DNA of 64,000 nucleotides from Agrostemma githago (GCA_958450325.1 OY288256.1:52362953-52426952), one strand, 5' to 3'. Counted from the stretch's first letter, positions 1-12,482 are shown. Translations and numbers: made by a program. Notes: generated from the sequence alone by a model not told the origin.

Positions 1-1914
1 ATAGAATTCGATCTCAAGTAGGAATTCTATCCGGAAACCGAAACAAAGTATCACCCGAGCTCAGATACTCGGCTGAAACAGCCGAGATACCTCCCCCACC
101 AGCCGAGTTTTTGGCTTTCCCACTAAGAAACAAGAAGTTTATTCCCTTACGAACTCTCGTATTTCCTATCCAAACCGGTGTTTCTTGTCACACAAGCAAG
201 GCCACCTCGATTCCTATAAATAGGACATCCCGTCCAACACAAAACATAAGGTTTTTAAGACAGAAAAATACCAGAAAAATCACAAATTTTGAGCAGCCAA
301 AAACGACGTCCAAAATCCCGACGTAATCCCGAAATAATTCCAAGAATCCGACGAAACCAATCCCGTCCAAACCGGCCGAACCCACGCCTACACACACACA
401 TAAAAACACTCCAAAAACCGACACCTTAACTCATCCACATCATCTCGACGCTCCCGAACCTAAGCTACCGTCCGACGAGCCTTATTCCGAGAACACAAAG
501 CATGTAGGTTGAGGGTGTAAATCAAACCCGACTCTTTTCCTTTCTCTTTCCCTATCTCACGTTTTTTTCACCTTTTTTTCGTCCATTTTTATTTTTTATT
601 TTTTACGGGTCGTCGGTCGTCTCATATTTATTACGGGTCATTCATCATATTTTTTATTTATTTTCGATAACAAAACTTTTTTTTTACAACGTTCTTAAAA
701 TACGATATCGATTCTCTAATCGTATATCGTATCTACAAGAACTAAATTAAATTTATTCTCGTTGATGCTAACAAAATTTTAACCTTTTTTATGTACAAAA
801 TTCGATGATTTTAAAACGCGGAGGGAATTAACATATTTCTCGTTCAAAGTTCTTTTTTTTTACGTTTTCGTTCAAAACAAACTTTTTTTAAAACTTTTTC
901 TAAAATCATTCTAACTATTTGATATTGATTCCATAATCAATTATCGGATACGACGAGTATCGAAAATATAAATCGAGTATAAATTAATCTATATTTGTAC
1001 GCGATTTATAAAAATTAACGACTTTTCGACAAATAAAAAAATCCGACAGGCTACCACGCGGGTCGCGCGCCGGTCAGGCGACCCGCGCGGCAGCCGGTTC
1101 ACGGCCTCCCCCTTTTTTTTTGTTTTCTTCGTTTTCTATTTTTAATTCTTCTCGAACATTATATTAAAATGCGACCTTCGCGACATATTTCAATAAATTC
1201 TTTTTTCGACCTCGATCAACACGTGTTAATCAATCACGTGCCATAAACCTTTTCTAAAAATCATGCATATTTATTATTTATATCTTTATTCAATTTATTC
1301 ATCGTTACTAACTCGTTTTCTCGTGTTTGTAGCTTTTTATTTATTTTTATCGTTTTATTAGACTAAAACGAACTCACATGCTAAAATAACTTTGACGTTA
1401 TTAGTTTAAACATGCATTAAACGACTTAGCAACCCACTTTATTTTTCTCACATGCTTAGGAAAATAATGTTTGCATATCATTCAACCGTCGAACTAACCC
1501 GTGTACACAAAAAACGAACGATATCTTAGTAAAGGCCGCTAAGTGCGGGCGGGGTTGGGTGTTCTTAGTGAACTTCCCAACACGTACCCTCACCCCTTAC
1601 TCAGAACCATGGTTTCCGGATGTCCGAATCCATTGGCTACGAGAGTCATTCAATATACGATTAACCGCCCAGTCAGCATCGGTATCGATATGCAAAGGGA
1701 CGAGCCCAATAAACTCTGACATCGGAAATGGGCCGTATTTTGTATACGGCCCACTACGACATAGAGTGGGCTCGAACGGTTCCGAATAACCACAAAATTC
1801 AGTGGCGACTCCTACTTCGATTTAAATTTCAATTTGACCATCTCATATGGAGATTCATTCGCCTCCCCAAACCCGCGCGTGGCCGCGTCGGGGTAGACCT
1901 ATGTCATGTCCACA
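1..1914 (-). mobile_element. Ty3/Gypsy (Tat/Ogre-like) LTR, truncated by window edge, inverted
   Basis: Read on the minus strand this begins tgtggacatgacatag at 1914 and runs leftward, matching the LTR at 60385-62697 through most of its length until the window edge cuts it. The match includes the GGGCCGTAT/ATACGGCCC hairpin (here 1730-1752) and the GC-rich block near 1050-1110. The five bases after the LTR, catag (1915-1919), are the probable target-site duplication, but the other side lies outside the window. The element interrupted the CACTA-borne Ulp1 gene immediately to its right. Whether this is a solo LTR or part of a full element cannot be decided here. Confidence 0.85.
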
Positions 1915-3067
1915 CATAGTATTTGTGACAATCGTCGATATGGGTTTCTATGTCCGGAATTTCTTTCGATGATTGGGCATAATGCGGATGAGATGACGAC
2001 GTACATCCATCAGTTCATGAACAAAGGGAGAAAACCCATATATTTGGCTCCATTTTCTAACAAGTAAGTACTTTTTTATTCTAATACATGATTAAGTGAA
2101 GTTAATTTTTGTTATTGATTAAGTGAAGTTATCAGGGAAGTACTTTTTTTCATTATTGATTAAGTTATAACAAGTAAGTACTTTTTTTGTTATCAGGGAT
2201 CATTGGGTGCTTATAATATTGGATATTGTTGAGCATAATCATGTGTATTGGTTTGACCCACTAGGAAAGTTTGAGCCTTCGGGATATAAAGCTCTACTTA
2301 ATACGTGAGTTTGTCCCAACATGTTATTGCTAATTCTAACAATAATGTTCATAAAAGACAACTTAGGTTATTCTATTATATTGATTTGATCTTTCTTATC
2401 TCGTTATAGGTCGATAAGGGCGTACGGATATGGTGGAGGTACAAGAAAGAGTACTAAAGCACCACAATGGGTGCAAGTTGATGTAAGTATTGTTTGATTT
2501 GTCACTTGTTGCAGCAAAGTAGTAATGTTTAATTTGTCACTTGTTTGGCTTCAGGTGAAACATTTACACTTCAATGTATGTGTGAGACATAAGCTTGTTT
2601 GGTACTCCCTCATTTTTTATGTTTAGTCCCGTTTCAATTAAATACTCCTCGCAAATCTTAAAAAAAACCTAGAAGGCACATAAAAAATGGAGGGAGTATG
2701 ATAATTTGATCGGATTTGATGCATGTTGCCTTGTTGGTTCTTGTTTGTGATTGAATTGTTAATGTTGGTATATATGTTGCTATAGTGTGCTTGTCAGCCG
2801 GGTAACACAGAATGTGGCTACTACATAATGAAGTACATGACCGACTTAATCACTTCTTCTAATTTGAAAGGAACTATTGATAAGGTAATAAGACTTCGAG
2901 CACATACACATTTTTTCTATGTTATAATCAAAGTATTTATGTTCTTGAAGTATTCGCTTTCAATTATATTGAAATTGTTGCAGCACTTCAAAGTACTTGC
3001 CATTTATTCACAAGAAGACATCGATGAGGTTCGCGATTTGTGGGCTAACTACTATCTTCAAAATTAG
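1915..3067 (+). pseudogene. Ulp1-like (peptidase C48) C-terminal protease domain, 5'-truncated, five exons
   Basis: Consecutive exons with GT/AG borders can be read at about 1920-2068, 2198-2304, 2410-2483, 2785-2884 and 2984-3067. They encode a SUMO-protease-like C-terminal domain. The catalytic residues of the family are visible: His in DHWVL, Asp in YWFDPLG and Cys in the QPGNTECGYY segment. The frame ends in YYLQN followed by TAG at 3065-3067. Such genes ride on CACTA and Mutator-like elements; the role is thought to be deSUMOylation or element-specific proteolysis. The N-terminal part is missing because a Ty3/Gypsy LTR sits directly upstream, so this copy cannot be complete. A small MITE lies in the intron at 2605-2696. 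Confidence 0.75.
2605..2696. mobile_element. Stowaway-like MITE (92 bp)
   Basis: Terminal inverted repeats start ctccctcattttttatg and end cataaaaaatggagggag, flanked by TA on both sides (2603-2604, 2697-2698), as for Tc1/mariner-type Stowaway MITEs. It lies in an intron of the Ulp1-like gene. Confidence 0.8.
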
Positions 3068-3355
3068 AAGTATGAGACATGCATGTGGTATACAATGTAT
3101 TAGCTAAAAAGATTGGTTGTAGTAGGAAGAGATTTTATTATTGGTACATCGAGTACTTGTGTAGTTTTTTTATCTTAGCTATTTATTTGTTTGGGATGAT
3201 GACTAGTTTTATGAAATATGGAACGTTTGATCGTCCAATTGGGTGTTGTACAATTTATGAGATTTATTTTGGTTTCGGTTGGATTGCAGTTTCTTATAAA
3301 AAATACGGAAAGCATTAATAATTGATATCTTTTTCGGATTGATTACTATGACAAT

Positions 3356-3682
3356 AAACATGGGGCAGACAAAAAACCCATGTCTGTACTATGGCAATAA
3401 ACATGGGGCAGACAAAAAACCCATGTCTGTACTGTGACAATAAACATGGGGCGAACAAAAAACCCATGTCTATATCTATAATAGACATAGGGCGACGAAA
3501 AAACCCATGTCTATAGTTTTTATAGACATGGGTTAATTGACCTATGTCTATGTTTTAGATAGACATAGGACATACGACCCATGTCTAAGTATTGGACAAT
3601 AGATGTCACTCAACTTAACATGGGTCGCGAAACCCATGTCTATTAGTTAAAACGACCCATGTCTATGTCATGTTTTGTAGTA
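3356..3682. repeat. CACTA subterminal repeats, direct and inverted
   Basis: About a dozen copies of ACATGGG or its complement CCCATGT alternate at short spacing. At 3356-3470 there are near-identical units of aacatggggcagac plus aaaaaacccatgtctgt. The arrangement is typical of the subterminal transposase-binding region of CACTA elements and would also fold into hairpins. Confidence 0.75.
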
Positions 3683-3808
3683 GTATACGTTATTATGTCG
3701 GACTTTTATCATCTTAATCATTTGTGTGAAGTCTAACTCATCGGTTTTGCATTTGATGTCGGGGAATGATCTCAGATCTCTAAATGAATCCACATACCAA
3801 TCTTGCAC
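3683..3808 (-). pseudogene. Single exon of mitochondrial pyruvate dehydrogenase kinase (fragment)
   Basis: The minus strand has an acceptor (ccctcag, about 3809-3815) followed by an open exon reading VQDWYVDSFRDLRSF...DELDFTQMIKMIKVRHNNV. This matches the plant PDH kinase segment just before the region leading into the ATPase domain, from memory of the family. PDK phosphorylates and inactivates the E1 alpha subunit of the mitochondrial pyruvate dehydrogenase complex. The exon is cut at HNNV, exactly where the CACTA terminus begins, and no further PDK exon is recognisable upstream or downstream. It is either a host exon broken by CACTA insertion or a relic carried with the transposon. Confidence 0.65.
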
Positions 3809-5158
3809 CTGAGGGAGGAAAGAAACATGCAAAGATTTAAATGTGGAAAGCTTTCACAGTCAACCTTTCAAAAACAAAAAAATCATTCATACAGGTTACA
3901 TGTGAATATATTAAAATGACAGTTGCAAGGCAACCATCACACAAATCTGACACTACACAATCCGTGCTTAAAGCTGAAAACACACACAGATGAATGCAAT
4001 ATTATCCTACTGTAACAACACCGATATGTTGGTTTTGAATGACCGAGGATGAGGATGAAATAGCACTGAGGATTGCATCCAATGACTACTACAGAGTACT
4101 TGTATGTGACAATAAAATGATGAGAGACTTGTTTAGACTTTAGAGTCATTTTGCTGAATTCAATTAAGAAGCCAATTCAAATTCAAAACACATGATGAGT
4201 GAGGGGAGCATGGTGCATGCTGGTTTTAGAATTGCTACTGACAGGTATGGTGCATGCTGCATGCTGCATGCTGCATGCTGGTCAATTTGTTGTTCCAACA
4301 TAAGACAATGACAGGTATCCATACGCGTCTACTAATCAATAAATGAAGATGCGTTAAACTTACATCTGCTCCTTACATGGTGCGAGAAATTTTCTGTGAA
4401 ATCGTTGTTCCAGGTACTCAGTTATCTGAAAAGTATGAAAAGAATTGACGATTTTGCTGTTAGTCCACACTTAATCATACAAGAAAAAAACGACAGCAAG
4501 TGCTAGTAACCTTTCCAAAGACGAGACAAATTACACTCTCCGTAAATAACAGAAACATTTACAAAACCCATCATCAAAAACAAACACATCAGCAAAAATA
4601 CAGTACCAAAATTCAATCTTTCAACTTCCAACAACAAATTTAAGTCGAACATTTTCTGGGCAAAATTGACTGAAAACTATTCAAATTGATCAGAAATAGC
4701 TATGAATGCAATAAACAAGAAAAACCCATCATCAAAAACAAACCAAATCACAAAAATAAAGTACCAAAATTCAATCTTTAAACTTCTAATCTAAAGATCT
4801 AAAGATTAAATCTTTTATCACAAATCTACTAAACCCTGATACCAAGCACATCAAGCACAGATTTCTTTCAGCATAATCATCAGGTTCCTGACAAAACTTG
4901 AACCCTAAACCTCGTAACCCAAGAAAATCAAGAACAATAAATTTCTAATCAACTAATTTAGCTACAACAAAATCAAATCAGTGAACAAAATATAAAGTAT
5001 AAATGATAGCTGAATGACAGTCGGGCAATGATTTTGTTTTCTCTCTTATTCGAAATGATAGTCGGTTCAGGTTTGCTCTATAAAGTACAGCAACTCGTAT
5101 TTATCTATATATAAAAACGAAGGGAACAAAACCTTAGAAATCGGAGAATACAAAGGTC
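3809..5158. other. No recognised gene; one exon-like segment on the minus strand
   Basis: AT-rich sequence without a convincing long frame. On the minus strand 4425-4364 is flanked by an AG acceptor and a GTAAG donor and reads ITEYLEQRFHRKFLAPCKEQ. It could be an exon of the same minus-strand transcription unit as the PDK exon and the repeated block at 5159-5818, but I do not recognise the protein. A short gcatgct repeat is present near 4245-4280. Confidence 0.4.
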
Positions 5159-5818
5159 TGCAATCCCAGATCGAAAACCTGAAAGGGAAACAGACAAATC
5201 CACACCAATTTCAGACCAAAAAGATTACCGAAGAACGCACCGTTCCGACACTGATCTAGAGAGAGAAGTTCTCCATCAAAGACATAGATGAACACATTCA
5301 CAGCTAGCATTCGAAATCAAAACGAATCACAGTAACAATTCCCGATTAAACAACCGCGTACAGTCAAAATCAGAGGCAACCAAACAAATTCCAACAGCAA
5401 CATATAAAAAAACAGGCACCCGAAACCCAAAAAATAGCCGAAAATCAAAGGCAACAAAACCCAAAAAAACGGAGAATAAAAAGCTCTGTAATCCCATATC
5501 CAACACCTGAAAGGAAAACGGAAAGCTCCACACAAATCTCAGACAAATAAATCAGGGCCGACGAAAAAAAAAATGAGCGAAGAACCCACCGTTCCGACAC
5601 TGATGTAGAGAGAGCAGATCTCGTCATCATCTCCACTGCTGTTGCAGAGTAGAAAGCTCGGTAATCCCAGATCCAACACCTGAAAGAGAAACGGAAAGAT
5701 CCACACAAATCTCAGACAAATAAATCAGGGTCGACGAAAAAAAAATGAGCGAAGAACCCACCGCTCAGACACTGATGTAGAGAGAGCAGATCTCGTCATC
5801 ATCGCCGCTGCTGTTGCA
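5159..5818 (-). repeat. Three diverged copies of an exon/5'UTR-like block
   Basis: Copies lie at about 5159-5282, 5488-5647 and 5660-5818. Shared landmarks are aatcccagatc, acacctgaaag, the acaaatctcagacaaataaatcaggg block, gaagaacccaccg, and gacactgatgtagagagagcagatctcgtcatcat. On the minus strand the two right copies read MMTRSALSTSVSERWV at their start, a Ser/Arg-rich stretch that could be an organellar presequence. The ctttcag strings look like splice acceptors. A duplicated first exon or promoter of a minus-strand gene is the simplest reading; no full gene is recognised. Confidence 0.55.
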
Positions 5819-6231
5819 GTGGCCGCCAACGCCGAGGACCTGGGGCAACTGGATAACTACCAAGGAAAGAGCGGAAACAGCCACAACCTGCAGAGACAAC
5901 AAAATCAGAGGAAAGGGAAAGTAGAGAGAAGGAGCCTGAGGAAGAAGCAGGAAAGCGTGAAGAAGAAGTAGTAGAAGGACGGATGGGAAATGAATGGATG
6001 AGAAGGAAGGAATGAAGGAAAGATAGGGAAAAGGACGGAAGGGAAGAGTAGAGAAGGCGTGTAGCAGAGAAGCATAGCAAGAGTAGGAGTACTGTTCCTA
6101 AGAGTAAGGCACTATTCCTAAGAAGAACACTATCCCTAAGCCATATTTTTAGAAGTATGTTTCTTTTAATATGTAAAGAAACCAAACAATCAACAAGTGA
6201 CCATGTGACAACCATTGAATTTGTGCAACAC
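5819..6231. other. No gene seen
   Basis: Purine-rich sequence on the plus strand (many gaaggaa and gagaagg strings, 5900-6060), then an AT-rich tail. A 138-codon open frame on the minus strand has no recognisable domain and follows the purine bias, so it is not called as a gene. Confidence 0.5.
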
Positions 6232-6234
6232 TAA

Positions 6235-6997
6235 GGGGCCGTTTGGTATGAGGTATTCAGGAAAGGGAAAGGGAATCAAAGTTCACGATTCCCTTTGTTT
6301 GTGTTTGTTTAGCCAAATCAATCATTCCCTTTCCTTCCCCCTCCTTTTCCCCTAAACTTCTCTACCTTTTTACCCCCACCCCCCAAGGTAATTGGATTCC
6401 CTTTCCCCCACTCAACAACCTAGTCATCCCATCACCAACAACTGCCACCATCACCACCACCACCAAAGTCCACTCACCACCACTACGACCACCACCACCA
6501 AGGCCCACCTACCACCATTACAAACACCACCACACTTTCGGGTCATGTCAAATATGAGTCGAAGTTGGGTCAAAATAATTTTTGATACCTTAATTTATCA
6601 ATTAAAAAGAAAACGCATTTTTTAAAATTTATCGTATTGTAGTAATTATTACTCCGTATATTTACCATATTTACAATTAAAAAAGTGTAAAAATAATACT
6701 CCGTACTTCTTATATTACAGGTATTTTATTATCAAAAGATACTACAAAAATTATTTTTTATTATTTTTATAATTTAGATATTAATTTATTTATTTTATAA
6801 TTTTTTATTTTACATAAGTATAAATAATATGATGGCACACCGCTAATGTTGAGTTTGAGTGAACGTTGAGTGAAATTCATTCTTTTTCATTGAAACCAAA
6901 CAACAACCTAAATTTGGGGTAATCCCATTCCTTTCCCTCTGTTTTCCTTTGTTGATTTCATTCCCTTTCACTTTCCCTTTGATGAACCAAACGCCCC
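6235..6997. mobile_element. PIF/Harbinger (Tourist-like) MITE, about 760 bp
   Basis: It begins ggggccgtttggta and ends accaaacgcccc, which are near-complementary terminal inverted repeats of the PIF/Harbinger type. The 3-bp duplication TAA is present on both sides (6232-6234 and 6998-7000). Subterminal aaagggaaagggaat on the left matches attccctttcactttccctttg on the right. The interior has a CAC-rich microsatellite-like tract at 6440-6535 and a very AT-rich second half. No transposase. Confidence 0.8.
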
Positions 6998-7378
6998 TAA
7001 TGTTAATTTCATCTTATTTTCTCCATCATTAAAATACGGTTCTTAATTATTTGGCCATCCTTCGGATTGACTATCGAGTCAATATCATGTCATTGGTAAG
7101 TTCAAATTTAGGTTATATTTTGTCTTTTGATTTAACCTCGAGTTGTATTCAAACCGGTTTCAGTTCACATGATTTCCGAACTCTATTAACTCAAGTTCCA
7201 AATTATATAAACCTAGTTTCTCAAATCGGGTCAGTTTTAATGACTCTAGTTACCCGGGTACAACGCCCAGAATTTTTTTCTCATACTCCTCTAGTATTCA
7301 TGGGCTCTGTGCCTCTGTGTTGTTCACCAGTGAATTTTTTCAATTAGTAAACTCCCAATTTGAATTTGCGATCGTAAA

Positions 7379-10300
7379 ATGCTAGCGAATCCAATTGCAA
7401 CTCCCACACTCAATTCCGCGCCAATTCACACATATCCCTTACACTTACCTCACCAGAGATGGGCATGTGCCAATCACTGCCTGACACGTGGCACTCCGGT
7501 GAACCTCCGGCGCACTTTCCCGGTAACCCTTTTCAGAAAGGAAAATTGGGTTCCTGTTGCTTCTTGCTCAAGCTCAATTAATGTGTACTTGCAATTTCAT
7601 CGAAGCTTCAATCTTTTTAGTGTTTTAATCAATAATGTCAATTACTCCGTATAAGTTTTGGGTTTTCTAATGTTTTTTGTTTTGTTCAATCAGTTGAGAG
7701 TTAGTATACATGTTGTGTGAAATTTGAGCTGTTTTGAATGATTAATTTGATAGTTCAATCTTTTTAGTACTTCAGTCGATAATGTCACTTTATATGTATT
7801 GGGATCTTATGGGTTTTGTGATTTTTCTAGTTTGTTCAATCAATTGAGAATCGATATCTAAGTTGTTTGAAATTTGAGCTGTCTTGAATTGGAGATATTA
7901 TGATGTGTGATTTGAGCCTGGTTACCAGATTCATTATTAATCTTGCTTGCCATGGATTACTTAATTTAGGTATCGAGTAAGGTAGTATGAGGGCTCGCGT
8001 GGGATGTAGGTAAATTATTAGGGGAATAATGAAGCTAAAATGAACCGGAAGATGAAGGAGAGTAGTGATGGTGCTAAGCGGAAGTGGAAAAAAGAGCGTA
8101 TATCCTCTTTTGGGGAGAAACTACTCCCATATGGGGGTAATTGTTCTTCCCTCACCTCCTCTTTACACCATAAAATACCACCAACCACTAATCCCCTCCA
8201 TTCTTCTTATTTTGAGCTCCATTACTCTCCTAATAATTACCTTCATTCCAAGCAAGCCCTAAATAGTTAATTGTTCCGCCTAAAAGGATGACGGCCTTAC
8301 TAGCTGCGTTACCTTGCCAATGATTTAGAGTACATAGAGGTGGAAAATGAGGGGGAGGGTAATTGATTAGAATAATGGTGTGTTAGTGTTTATATGTGAT
8401 TAATCTTAAGAATGATTATTAAGTATTAACTCTTTCGCATTGAGATCAGGATACATGGACCACGGTAATGGGGTATTACTGTTTCTCCACATTCCTAGTC
8501 TTATTTCTACCAGGAAAGACGTTACAATATAATAGCGGGATATGCATATTTACCGTTAGAGGGCAGACAAGGGGAAAAAAGTATGGAGAAAGAGTGTGGT
8601 TTCATGTATTTCCATTACAATTTGATAAGATATCCATACAATGAAGACAATACCACTAGATGTGATGTATGACATTTCTCACCCCTTCTGTTTTCCACAG
8701 TAATTTGTACTCAATGTCTAAATTTGCGGCTTGTATTTCCTGGTGATTAAGCCTAATAAACACATCCTACAATGCAATGTAAATGCAATTTTGAATATGT
8801 GATTACTCATGTGACGATTGCATGTCCGAGGGTGTCCACATGTTCGCTTATAAGTTTGAAGAATGTCACAAGTAAGTCTCCCTCGTTTGAGAATTACAGG
8901 CTCATGTGAGAATTTAACAAATACTCGTAACATTTATCATTCTGAACTTTGTAATGCTCATTACAGGCAAGCGCGCGCTGTGTTAATGTTATTACATGCA
9001 TCTTGATTAAGCTTTAAGTTCCATGATTGGTGTGTAATATAATCCCTCTGTTGGTGTATAATATAATCCCTCCGTTTCTTTTGGTTATGTGCATTTTTAT
9101 TATTTTGTGAGGAGTATTTTAATGAAACATAAACAACGAAACAAAACGAGGGAGTATTAGCTTGTGATAAAAAAAACAGATCTTTGATATTGTTCTAAAT
9201 AGTACGATTTAGATTATAATATGGTCTTTAGACTGCATATCATGGTATGCATGTTTTAGCGTTTTATGAAATTTTGATCACATTTAACCAACTCCCGTTT
9301 CATTTTCTGACCTTTACAGTCACTTGTTGCCAGATATCCAGGATACAACCGCCTATTTCCCAGTCGTCCCACAGATCTCCCACCACGAGTCGAACACTTG
9401 GTTGTTTTCAAAGAAAGTCGTGTTTGTGATTATATAAGCAGGACATTGAATCTCCCACCCCTGTGAGTGTGGCATTCATTCTTGTTTCCTTATTGATTTT
9501 GTTGTCGTGTGAGTTCTGTGGATGTAATAAGAAGGAAGTGATTTTATGATTTGTGAAGGTATGTTGCTGACCTTATACGTTTCGGAGCTGTTCATTATGC
9601 TCTTGTACATCCTGAACCTCCAGCAACTGCAACTTTGGAGGAGATCGAAGTATACAAAAAGTTTACTTCTCCTGATATTTTAAGAAATCGACAATCAATT
9701 ATAGGAAAAACCGTTCGTGAGGCACAAAAGACCTTCAGGATAACTCATGCTGATGAAATGGTTGAAGTTGGAACCTACTTGCGTGTATATGTACATCCAA
9801 GACGCTTCCCAAGGTCGTTGGTGTTCAAAATATGGCTTTTATCTCGTTTTCTTCATCTTTTTTTTTTTTAAAAGAAATCTTATTTAAGCTGATCTTTGAG
9901 TTTCCATTAGGTGTTACGAAGTTGACTGGAAGTCAAAAATCGTAGCTGTTACTGAATCATATGTGATTCTGGACAAGCCTTCTGGTACATCTGTATGTAA
10001 TCAACTCTTATACTGTTATTCAAATATATGTTAACTTACGCAACTGATGAAGAAAGAACTCTAATTCTATTAGATAAAATGCCTTTAAGATACCGTGCTC
10101 AATCCTTTACCTTTCTCTTAGGTAGGAGGAACATCAAACAATATCGAAGAAACTTGTGCGAACTTTGCTGCTCGTGCTTTAGGTTTGAGTAGCCCACTCT
10201 TGACTACACATCAGATTGATAACTGTACCGAAGGATGGTAATCACAGTCCTTAAATTATCCTTTTGAGTTGTATTTTTGTAAAAACAAAGTTGGCATGCA

Positions 10301-11722
10301 ACTTCATATCAAACACTTTTCAGTGTAGTTCTTGCTAGAACTGAGGACTTCTGCTCTGCATTCCACTGGATGATTAGAGTAAGTTTTGGGTATCTTGGAC
10401 TTAACCAAATTGAATAATTGTAGAAGCATAAATCTGTGGAAATCTTATCGAGCTTGAAACCTGACTTGTGATTGTTTGTTTAAATTAGGAGAAAATGGTT
10501 AAGAAACTGTATCTTGCCCTTGCAGTGGCTCCTGTACCATGCGGAGTGATCACTCATTATATGCGTCCATCTAAGCTTGCACCACGGATAGTTTCTGAAG
10601 GTAACAACGCTAAACCATCCCATAATCCATAAATCTTCCTATTTGAATGAATTTCACATCATATGTGGATAAAACTCATGTATTGTGAGTGAAATGCTGC
10701 AAAAATTCTGCGCATAGATGCAGATAAATGGCATTCATGTCACTTGGATTTATTTCAGACGAGTTAATTCATGTCAGGTGAATATTGCCTTTTAGGTTAA
10801 GATGGGTTAGGTCGGGTCATTCTTGGGCCGAGGCAGTTATTGTGATAGACGTAGAGCTGGCCAGCGTGGCAGCTCAGTTTGGCCCGGCCTGGCCCGGCAT
10901 GGTCCAGATCCCCACACGAGCAGTCCTGGGCCACACCTTCACAGCCTAGCCAGCCTGGACCCGTAGAAAAACTAAAATAAATAAATAAACGGCTTTCTGA
11001 GCTGTGAATCGGGCTAGACATGAGGGAGCCCGGCCCTGCCCGGCGCGATGTCTAACTCTAAATAGACGTAGTTGGGGTTTGTAGCATTAGAGTTGTGTCT
11101 GTTCTTACATGGTAGTGTTTGATTGAATACAGAACATATGGAAGGATGGCAGCTGTGCCAGCTCGAAATTCTGGAATGCAACAAAGTTCGCTGGCCAAAA
11201 CCTGAAATAGAAGAAAAGTATCTAATCGAAAACTGTGGATGGCAAAGAAAGAAATTCGCCTATGAATGTAAAATCAATCTTCTAACAGGCCGAACTCATC
11301 AAGTAAGCATGACACCCATCTGAATTTTTTTCCCGGCACAGCTTCTTCCTCAAGGTGAAAAACTGAATTGTAGATTATTAGTATTTGGTGTATGTATTTA
11401 CAAAACTGGTTTTTTACCTTGGTAGCTGATTATCGAGGGCTATTGACAGATTCGAGCGCAATTGGCTTCATGTGGGGCCCCTCTGATTGGGGATTCGATG
11501 TACATGCCAGCTGCCCGTGAAGCGTTAACCAATCCCGGAGTAAATCCCTTTTATAAGGGGAAGAAGGACTATGCATGTGAAGATGAAGAGAGAATTGTGA
11601 TAGAGAAGTGGATTTCTCTGCATGGGAAGGAGCCTAGCATTGCTATCGGTCTTCAAGCATGTCAAATTTCCTGGGACAATGATGAACAAATCTACGAGTC
11701 GGGATTACCCTGGTGGAGATGA
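7379..11722 (+). CDS. RluA-type RNA pseudouridine synthase, plant organellar (PUS6-like), nine exons
   Basis: Exons in frame with GT/AG introns: 7379-7582, 9320-9462, 9559-9813, 9911-9992, 10122-10237, 10324-10378, 10489-10600, 11133-11302 and 11450-11722. The product isomerises uridine to pseudouridine in RNA. It resembles Arabidopsis RNA pseudouridine synthase 6, annotated as chloroplastic, and the first exon is Ser/Thr/Pro-rich, as expected for a transit peptide. The catalytic loop reads HQIDNCTEG, the counterpart of the RluA motif HRLDxxTSG, and keeps the Asp. GRTHQIRAQLA near the C-terminus is the second hallmark motif. The protein ends in GLPWWR and appears complete and intact. Intron 1 is long (1.7 kb) and holds a Stowaway MITE; intron 7 has a GC-rich block (10790-11050). 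The start is the first ATG of the open first exon. It converges with the GH1 gene downstream. Confidence 0.9.
9066..9154. mobile_element. Stowaway-like MITE in intron 1 of the pseudouridine synthase gene
   Basis: The ends atccctccgtttcttttgg and aacgaaacaaaacgagggag are imperfect inverted repeats flanked by TA (9064-9065, 9155-9156). The first 20 or so bases around tgttggtgtataatataatccctc are also repeated just upstream (9030-9058). Confidence 0.75.
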
Positions 11723-12482
11723 GGAAGAAAGTTCATATTCTGGTGATTTCGTGATGAATCAAATATTCAATTTCATTTCAAAGTAGTCCAAGTGACTAGG
11801 TGAGTTCTCTTGGCTACTTATATTTATCATTTCATTTTACCATTTAAACCTTGAAATTGTGATTTGAAAACCCATGTTTTATGTGATCAACCTCACGAGT
11901 CACGACTGACCGCTTTTTGTTTGAAACTTTGCATGAATAATTTGTAGATTATCGTATGACTTTTAGTAAACCTGATTATTAATCGATCATTATTACCCGT
12001 AAGTACTTAATTTAATGCTTTTGCATTTCCCTGAGGCCTGAAAGTGTCATTATCCTTATTAATGTAATGCTTTATCTTTTCTAGAATAATATTTTGAGGA
12101 CAATGATTATACCAAAACAAGTTCACTATTCGACCTTCCAAACTATTGCCATTATGTAAAAGTAATGAATAATGACGGGGAGATAGCGAAAGGATAATGA
12201 TTGACAATAAATGGCTTAGAGAGCAAGGATGGTCGAAAAATAGCAAATGAACAATTATTATTTGATAGTGACTGTCAAATAGTTTCTCTCAGTGAGGCTA
12301 TTAAAAACCCCCTTAATGATTAAGTCCAATAATTTTTTAATGTGGCTATCAAATATGTACTCTACTATTTAGAAAAAAAAAAGCTGCACTTTTCTCCCTT
12401 AGTGACTGTTTTATTTTATTTTTATTTCCACGAAATCTACTCCGGCTCATAAATTATGTCAGTGTGATTTTGGGAAATATAG
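11723..12482. other. 3' flank of the pseudouridine synthase gene; no gene seen
   Basis: AT-rich intergenic sequence between two convergent genes. It should contain the 3' UTR of the synthase gene, but I cannot place a poly(A) site with confidence. The bases 12467-12482 are the left copy of the SINE target-site duplication. Confidence 0.5.

Larger units (their letters stand above)
1915..3682 (+). mobile_element. CACTA (En/Spm) transposon, 3' portion
   Basis: The block carries a Ulp1-type cysteine protease gene, as is common in plant CACTA elements. It then has a dense run of direct and inverted ACATGGG/CCCATGT subterminal repeats and ends ttttgtagta at 3682. The canonical CACTA 3' terminus is TTTTGTAGTG, so the last base appears mutated. 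The left part of the element was displaced or removed by the LTR insertion at 1914. Superfamily assignment rests on terminus, subterminal repeats and cargo together; no transposase is visible. Confidence 0.7.

Noticed and set aside
2828..3318. Two independent 79-codon frames
   Set aside because: The first is an exon-intron read-through of the Ulp1-like gene; the second lies in AT-rich 3' flank without similarity.
8040..8270. 76-codon frame in intron 1 of the pseudouridine synthase gene
   Set aside because: No domain, lies in an intron, and two overlapping frames are equally open because the region is A/T-rich with few stops.
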